Of a stretch of 64,000 bases of DNA, positions 60,059 to 64,000 are shown one piece after another. Numbering within the stretch: the stretch's first letter is position 1; each line of letters opens with the position of its first letter. The stretch is from the NCBI GenBank assembly GCA_040878345.1, contig JBBDML010000003.1:62001-126000 (forward strand), written 5' to 3'. Position numbers and translations under genes: made by a program. A model generated the notes under the pieces. That model saw only the letters and a list, made by a program, of their open reading frames with translations. It was not told the origin of the DNA and did no database searches. Source of the stretch: ZC4RG35 sp040878345. GTDB taxonomy: Bacteria > Actinomycetota > Acidimicrobiia > Spongiisociales > ZC4RG35.

Positions 60059-61090
60059 TCAAGCACTCCGGCCGTCGACCACGTCGACGAACCCTGGCCC
60101 TTCCGGCCGCTCCAGCTGCTCCATGGTGCAGTCTTTGGCCGCCTTGTCCGGTCGCCAACGATGAAAACGCGTGGCGTGGCGGAATCGGTCGCCCTCCAGC
60201 TGGTCGTAGCTGACCTCGACCACCACCCCGGGTTGCACCGGGGTCCAGGACGAGTCCTTGTCACCGGTCCATCTGCTCTGTGCCCCAGGGGCACGGGCCT
60301 GCTCATCGAAACTGTCGCCTGAGATCAGCTCGAGGAAGCGGTTGTAGATCTCGACACGATCCCCGTCGGGGAATCCTGAGCAGTGCCCCATGAAGTGGAA
60401 CTCGCCACGGTCGTTGTAGAGACCTAGGAGCAAGGACCCGATCTTGCCCCCGTCCTTGTGCTCCCTGAAGCCCCCCACCACGGCGTCGATGGTGCGGCGG
60501 TGCTTGACCTTGATCATGGCCCGCTTCCCGCTCTGATAGGTCCCGTCCGGGTCCTTGGCGATGATCCCGTCACATCCGGCCGACTCGAACTCATCGAACC
60601 ACCGCTTGGCCAGTCCCTCGTCAGATGTTTGCGGAGTTAGGTGCCAGGGGTGCCCCAGAGTCCCCGCCAGGGCGACCAGACGCTGGCGACGCTTGGCGAA
60701 GGCGAGCTGGCGAAGGTCCTCGCCCCGGTCGGCGAGGAGGTCGAACGCCACCAATTCGGCGGGTGTGGCCCTCGAGAGCATGTTGATCCGCGACTCGGCA
60801 GGGTGGATCCGCTGCTGGAGGGTGTCGAATTCGGTGGCGCCGTCAACCACCACCACGATCTCGCCGTCGACCACCGTCCCCTCCGGAAGCTGTTCGAGGG
60901 CGGGGCGGAGCTCGGGAAAATACCTGAGCAGGGGCCGCTCGTTCCTTGAGTCGAGCCGGACCTCGGGAGCAGACCAGGAGAGGGAGCGAAACCCGTCCCA
61001 CTTCGGCTCATAGACGAAATCGCCAGGCGGCCATCCCTCGTAAACCCTGGCCTCCATCGTCTGTAACGGAGGGCGGAAAGGGTGGCTCAC
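60059..61090 (-). CDS. ATP-dependent DNA ligase, LigC/LigD-ligase-like
   Basis: 343 residues. Adenylated Lys30 in FVYEPKWDGFR, then RLDSRNERPLLRYFPELRPAL, GTVVDGEIVVV, AFDLLAD, DGIIAKDPDGTYQSGKRAMIKVKHRRTIDAVVGGF and the OB-fold end with VVVEVSYDQLEGDRFRHATRFHRWRPDK. Stand-alone ligase domain of the NHEJ type. Four bases separate its stop from the ABC ATPase start, so it may be co-transcribed with the ABC genes. Confidence 0.93.
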   Translation of the reverse strand: MSHPFRPPLQTMEARVYEGWPPGDFVYEPKWDGFRSLSWSAPEVRLDSRNERPLLRYFPELRPALEQLPEGTVVDGEIVVVVDGATEFDTLQQRIHPAESRINMLSRATPAELVAFDLLADRGEDLRQLAFAKRRQRLVALAGTLGHPWHLTPQTSDEGLAKRWFDEFESAGCDGIIAKDPDGTYQSGKRAMIKVKHRRTIDAVVGGFREHKDGGKIGSLLLGLYNDRGEFHFMGHCSGFPDGDRVEIYNRFLELISGDSFDEQARAPGAQSRWTGDKDSSWTPVQPGVVVEVSYDQLEGDRFRHATRFHRWRPDKAAKDCTMEQLERPEGPGFVDVVDGRSA

Positions 61091-61125
61091 GGGCGGCGAG
61101 TGTATGACGGATACCCTGGGACCCG

Positions 61126-61992
61126 ATGCTGGACCGGATCAAGGCCCCGTCAAAGCTCATCTATGAGCTTCTGAGGCAGGCCGCCCGGTCATATGGGCTG
61201 GACCGGGCCAGCAGGATGGCGGCCGCCGTCGCCTACAGGACCATCTTCGCCCTTGCCCCCCTGCTCATCATCAGTGTGGCCGTCTTCGGTCTCGTGGTTG
61301 GCGATTCCGAGGAGGCCCAGCAGCGCCTCCTCGAGGCGATCGAGCGAGTGGCGGGATCCCAGGTCGCCGTGGCGGTCCAGGACCTGACTCTCTCGGCGGT
61401 CGAGTCGAGCGACGTCACGGCGGTCGTCGGATTCGTCCTCTTTGCCTGGACGGCCTCTTCTCTGTTCATAGAGATCCAGAACAACCTGAACGACATATTC
61501 GACGTCCCATATGAGCAGACGGCGGGTCTGATGGGGTTCGCCCTCAAACGCGGCCTCGGCCTGGTCTGGGCCACCGGTCTAGGTCTCGTCATGGTTGCAG
61601 TCTGGCTGCTCAATGTGGGATGGGTTTGGTTCGAGTCCCTGTTCCCACCGGGTATGGGGTGGCTCCACTGGGCCCTCGGATGGGGGTCGATCCTGATCTC
61701 GCTGACCATCCTCCCCCTGATCTTCGCCCTGGCATTCAGGACCATGACCAGGGCCAGGGTCAAATGGAGGGCGATCTTGCTGGGCAGCCTCTTCACCTCG
61801 GTGGTGTTCCTGGCAACGGCGTCGGCGACCGGGGCCTACTTCTCCTGGGACGCCGACACCTCGGCGCCGCAGATCGCCGGGGCCTTTTTCGTCTTCCTGC
61901 TCCTCGCCTACGTCCTCTCCACCGTCTTCCTCTACGGAGCGGAAGTCACCCGTGTCTACAACGACCATCTCGAACACTCGCCGAGGTCGTAA
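61126..61992 (+). CDS. YihY/BrkB-family membrane protein
   Basis: 288 residues. Six membrane segments; YihY features MAAAVAYRTIFALAPLLIISVAVFGLVVGDSEEAQQRLLEAI, SSLFIEIQNNLNDIFDVPYEQTAGLMGFALKRGL and near the end SWDADTSAPQIAGAFFVFLLLAYVLSTVFLYGAEVTRVYND. Function of the family is unclear despite the old RNase BN label. Divergent from the ligase gene. Confidence 0.9.
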   Translation: MLDRIKAPSKLIYELLRQAARSYGLDRASRMAAAVAYRTIFALAPLLIISVAVFGLVVGDSEEAQQRLLEAIERVAGSQVAVAVQDLTLSAVESSDVTAVVGFVLFAWTASSLFIEIQNNLNDIFDVPYEQTAGLMGFALKRGLGLVWATGLGLVMVAVWLLNVGWVWFESLFPPGMGWLHWALGWGSILISLTILPLIFALAFRTMTRARVKWRAILLGSLFTSVVFLATASATGAYFSWDADTSAPQIAGAFFVFLLLAYVLSTVFLYGAEVTRVYNDHLEHSPRS

Positions 61993-62003
61993 CCTCGAAC
62001 CCA

Positions 62004-62570
62004 ATGTCAGTCGACATCGCCGGATTCGTAGCCGATCTCAAGGAGCACGCCACCGAGCACGGGTTCCACGTGCATGATGAGCGTCACTTCGTCGAGACCT
62101 ACTCGCTTCGCCAGTCCTGGGAGGTGGACGTCCACCCTGAGGCGGGATGTGGAGGGCCAATCGACCTCCATCTCTCCCTCGACGTCGACCCCAAGGTGAT
62201 GCTCTCCCTGCGTGATCGGCTCGAAGAGATCACCGACGAGTTCGAGGAGCCCGAGGACACCTACTTCCTCGACCTCTACTTCAACTGGGCCGTCCCACCT
62301 CTCCAACATCCGCCCGACCTCCTCATCCTGGCCACCGACCTGGCCGGGATCGGCGGGACCCTCCTTCCGATCGAGGTCTCGGCCATCGACTCGTATGCCG
62401 CGGTCACCGATGCGCCGGAGCGAAGGCTGATGGTCCAGGGAAAGTCCAACGTCAGCCTGGTCGACGCGGTGTTCGGGAGGGAGCAGCTCTGCGACGTCCT
62501 CGACGGCTCCCGTCAGGTGTCGGAGTACCTGCTGGACCGGGTCGACGGTTGGATGGAGCTGGAGACCTAG
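62004..62570 (+). CDS. Hypothetical soluble protein
   Basis: 188 residues from ATG 62004, 11 bases after the YihY stop. Acidic alpha/beta protein: RQSWEVDVHPEAGCGGPIDLHLSLDVDPKVMLSLRDRLEEITDEFEEPEDTYFLDLYFNWAVPP, LPIEVSAIDSYAAVTDAPERRLMVQGKSNVSLVDAVFGREQLC. No signal peptide or membrane segment. No family recognised. Confidence 0.75.
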   Translation: MSVDIAGFVADLKEHATEHGFHVHDERHFVETYSLRQSWEVDVHPEAGCGGPIDLHLSLDVDPKVMLSLRDRLEEITDEFEEPEDTYFLDLYFNWAVPPLQHPPDLLILATDLAGIGGTLLPIEVSAIDSYAAVTDAPERRLMVQGKSNVSLVDAVFGREQLCDVLDGSRQVSEYLLDRVDGWMELET

Positions 62571-62579
62571 CCGCGAGCG

Positions 62580-62740
62580 AGTGGCCCGTCGCCCAAACAG
62601 CTACGCGGTCTCGCCGGCCCTCGACGCCGCTGGACTGCGTCCTCGTCCTCAACGCACCTACAGGTGCGCCTTCGTCCTGCGTCCTTGCCAGCGACCCCGA
62701 ATGGCTCGGCGACACCGCGGCATCAATTGAGCGACAGACC
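62580..62740. repeat. Dispersed repeat, family 2, long copy
   Basis: 161 bases. The first about 25 (AGTGGCCCGTCGCCCAAA, then CAGCTACGCGG) and the last 36 (CTCGGCGAC through CAATTGAGCGACAGACC) match 38494-38553 almost perfectly. Between them are about 100 extra bases with a GCACCTACAGGTGC palindrome and CTGCGTCCT repeated on each side. It begins two bases beyond the stop of the leftward gene ending at 62743. Confidence 0.9.
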
Positions 62741-62742
62741 AC

Positions 62743-63156
62743 CTACAAGAACAGTCGGAACAAGGCCCACACACCGAGGGCGGCGGTGGTGCCCGCCAGG
62801 GTGTAGAAGAGCGCCCTGGTCAGGTTGTGTGGTGGAGGGGCCTGGCCGTCATCGCTCGTTGGCTCGGCGATGTGCTTGCCCGGCTCTTCGACCCTGGCCG
62901 CGGGCGCCGCCTGTTCCCGGGGGTGACCGACACCGACTGCGAACAGGTCGGGCCGGTTGGGGACGAAGCGGATGCTCTCGTTGTCGGCGGTGATGGTGTA
63001 GACCCCATCACCGCGGTGGTCGATGGAGAACTCACCGGTGGCCCACTCTCCGATTTCGGTCCCGTTCGCCGACATGCGGATGCCGTCCTCCTCGAGCCCG
63101 ATGATGACCGGGACTTCGCTGTCGTCAACGGTCACTACGCCGTCAAAGATCGCCAA
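62743..63156 (-). CDS. Tail-anchored hypothetical protein
   Basis: 137 residues. A beta-rich N-terminal domain (about 1-75: MAIFDGVVTVDDSEVPVIIGLEEDGIRMSANGTEIGEWATGEFSIDHRGDGVYTITADNESIRFVPNRPDLFAVGVG), a proline-rich linker, and a C-terminal membrane segment (ALFYTLAGTTAALGVWALFRLFL). Probably cytoplasmic face with a C-terminal anchor. Family not recognised. Confidence 0.75.
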   Translation of the reverse strand: MAIFDGVVTVDDSEVPVIIGLEEDGIRMSANGTEIGEWATGEFSIDHRGDGVYTITADNESIRFVPNRPDLFAVGVGHPREQAAPAARVEEPGKHIAEPTSDDGQAPPPHNLTRALFYTLAGTTAALGVWALFRLFL

Positions 63157-63237
63157 TGTCTTCCCACCTTTTCCAGCCGTGGCACAAATTAGGCGATTCC
63201 CGGCGAATGTGAAAGGTCAGAACCGGGCCCGGCACCC

Positions 63238-64000
63238 TCAGACATGCTCCTGTTCGGCCGAGAGCTCGGCCCATGGCATCCTGAATCCGTCCCTGAGAGC
63301 TCGCAGCAGGGTCTTGAAGTCGTGACGTAGGACCCAGGCGGCGGCCATGAGGAACACGACGCCCACCCCGATCCGAGCGTTTGCGGACGCCGCCTCGGTG
63401 AGATGGCCGACCTCGGCCAGATAGGACTCACCGAGCTGGGCGGCGAACAGTGCCAGCATCACCCAGGCCTCCCTCCGGCTCACCGAACGACTGGCGATGA
63501 TGGCGACGGCGAAGACCGACTGAGCCGCGGTGACCCATAGCTCGACGCGTTGGATCGAGTCGAGGGGCAGCCCATGGAACCGCCCGGCGAAGATGCTGAA
63601 GACGATGGGGAGTGTCCCCACCAGCAGGGTCCACTGGTTGACCTTGGACGAGATGAGGGCGCCGATCCCGGTCCTGGCCGCCAGCCGCCAGGCGAACAGG
63701 ATCGCCACCAGCAGCTCCGGCGCCTCCGAGGCCAGGGGGGCCAGCCATTTGACCAGGAGGAACTCACTGATGCCCAGCTCCTCGCCGACGTCGATCAGGG
63801 AGTGGGCGAAGGGCTCGGCCACCACGAGGATGACACCGGCCGCCACTGCAAAACCGATGTAGTTGACCAGCCGCCTCCACCGCCGGTCAAGGAGGGCGAT
63901 GTAGGCGCTGGGCCCGACCAGATGGGGTGTCGAAGCTGGGGCCTTGGAGAGCCGGAACATGTAGGCCACGTAGATCGCCACCAGGATGGCGGCGTCGTAG
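63238..64000 (-). CDS. Cation/calcium exchanger-like membrane protein (N-terminus outside window)
   Basis: At least 253 residues; the frame stays open to the right edge. Eight or more membrane segments. The exchanger signature is visible in LAPLASEAPELLVAILFAWRLAARTGIGALISSKVNQWTLLVGTLPIVFSI, which follows the alpha-repeat (G-x-S-x-PE) pattern of the CaCA family, with Ser-Glu-Ala-Pro-Glu. Only the second half is present, so full domain structure cannot be judged. Confidence 0.82.
   Translation of the reverse strand, partial: YDAAILVAIYVAYMFRLSKAPASTPHLVGPSAYIALLDRRWRRLVNYIGFAVAAGVILVVAEPFAHSLIDVGEELGISEFLLVKWLAPLASEAPELLVAILFAWRLAARTGIGALISSKVNQWTLLVGTLPIVFSIFAGRFHGLPLDSIQRVELWVTAAQSVFAVAIIASRSVSRREAWVMLALFAAQLGESYLAEVGHLTEAASANARIGVGVVFLMAAAWVLRHDFKTLLRALRDGFRMPWAELSAEQEHV

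Noticed and set aside
61625..61650. A tRNA T-loop-like GGTTCGAGTCC
   Set aside because: It lies inside the YihY-family coding sequence and no acceptor stem or anticodon arm can be drawn around it.
1..64000. CRISPR arrays, prophage or insertion-sequence genes
   Set aside because: No regularly spaced repeats, integrase, transposase or phage structural gene could be seen on either strand.

Overview
The window is one stretch of high-GC, gene-dense bacterial DNA, with 69 protein genes supported and no intergenic gap above about 200 bases. GTG and TTG starts, one-base and four-base start/stop overlaps, a WhiB protein, a GlnR-like regulator, an HspR-controlled chaperone set and a GlnA2-type glutamine synthetase point to the phylum Actinomycetota. 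An uncultured lineage near Acidimicrobiia is my best guess; that placement is inference. Two 10-base runs of N (15650-15659 and 17888-17897) show that it is a draft scaffold. I found no tRNA, rRNA, CRISPR array, prophage or transposase gene.

Layout. 1-4069: edge fragment of an AbiEi-like protein, then a leftward whiB, glnA2-like, glnR-like nitrogen operon, a membrane protein and a TetR regulator. 4088-12891: rightward phosphate block: ppk1, then pstS, pstC, pstA, pstB, phoU, response regulator and histidine kinase, mostly overlapping, with a clear PHO box before pstS. 12922-14772: dxs. 14794-21095: two divergent polar amino-acid ABC systems. 21153-24380: exported CapA-like, beta-propeller and lipoprotein genes. 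24397-28685: metF and a PadR / NfeD / SPFH membrane operon with a divergent hydrolase. 28805-38404: protein quality control (clpB rightward; dnaK-grpE-dnaJ-hspR plus a small unknown gene leftward). Between its two halves sit a GNAT gene, a nucleotide cyclase gene bracketed by 26-base repeats, and a second CapA gene.

38555-50868: mixed housekeeping: cytochrome c, low-molecular-weight phosphatase with an orphan DNA methyltransferase, msrB/Nudix, a CHAD protein, VanZ, DUF427, an LCP enzyme, an FAD oxidoreductase with transketolase, and an ECF sigma with a rearranged Ada-like repair protein. 50925-63156: membrane proteins, an MFS exporter, a hydrolase lacking its nucleophile, MOSC and GNAT genes, then a LigD-type polymerase and an ATP-dependent DNA ligase on either side of a four-gene ABC block. 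63238-64000: edge fragment of a cation/calcium exchanger-like protein.

The phosphate genes form a coherent circuit: high-affinity uptake, PhoU, the two-component system and polyphosphate synthesis, with a CHAD (polyphosphate-binding family) protein elsewhere in the window. The non-coding DNA holds the most unusual signals: two families of short dispersed repeats, both placed just after stop codons of leftward genes; direct repeats around the cyclase gene; and stem-loops between binding-protein and permease genes at exactly the places where the assembly broke.
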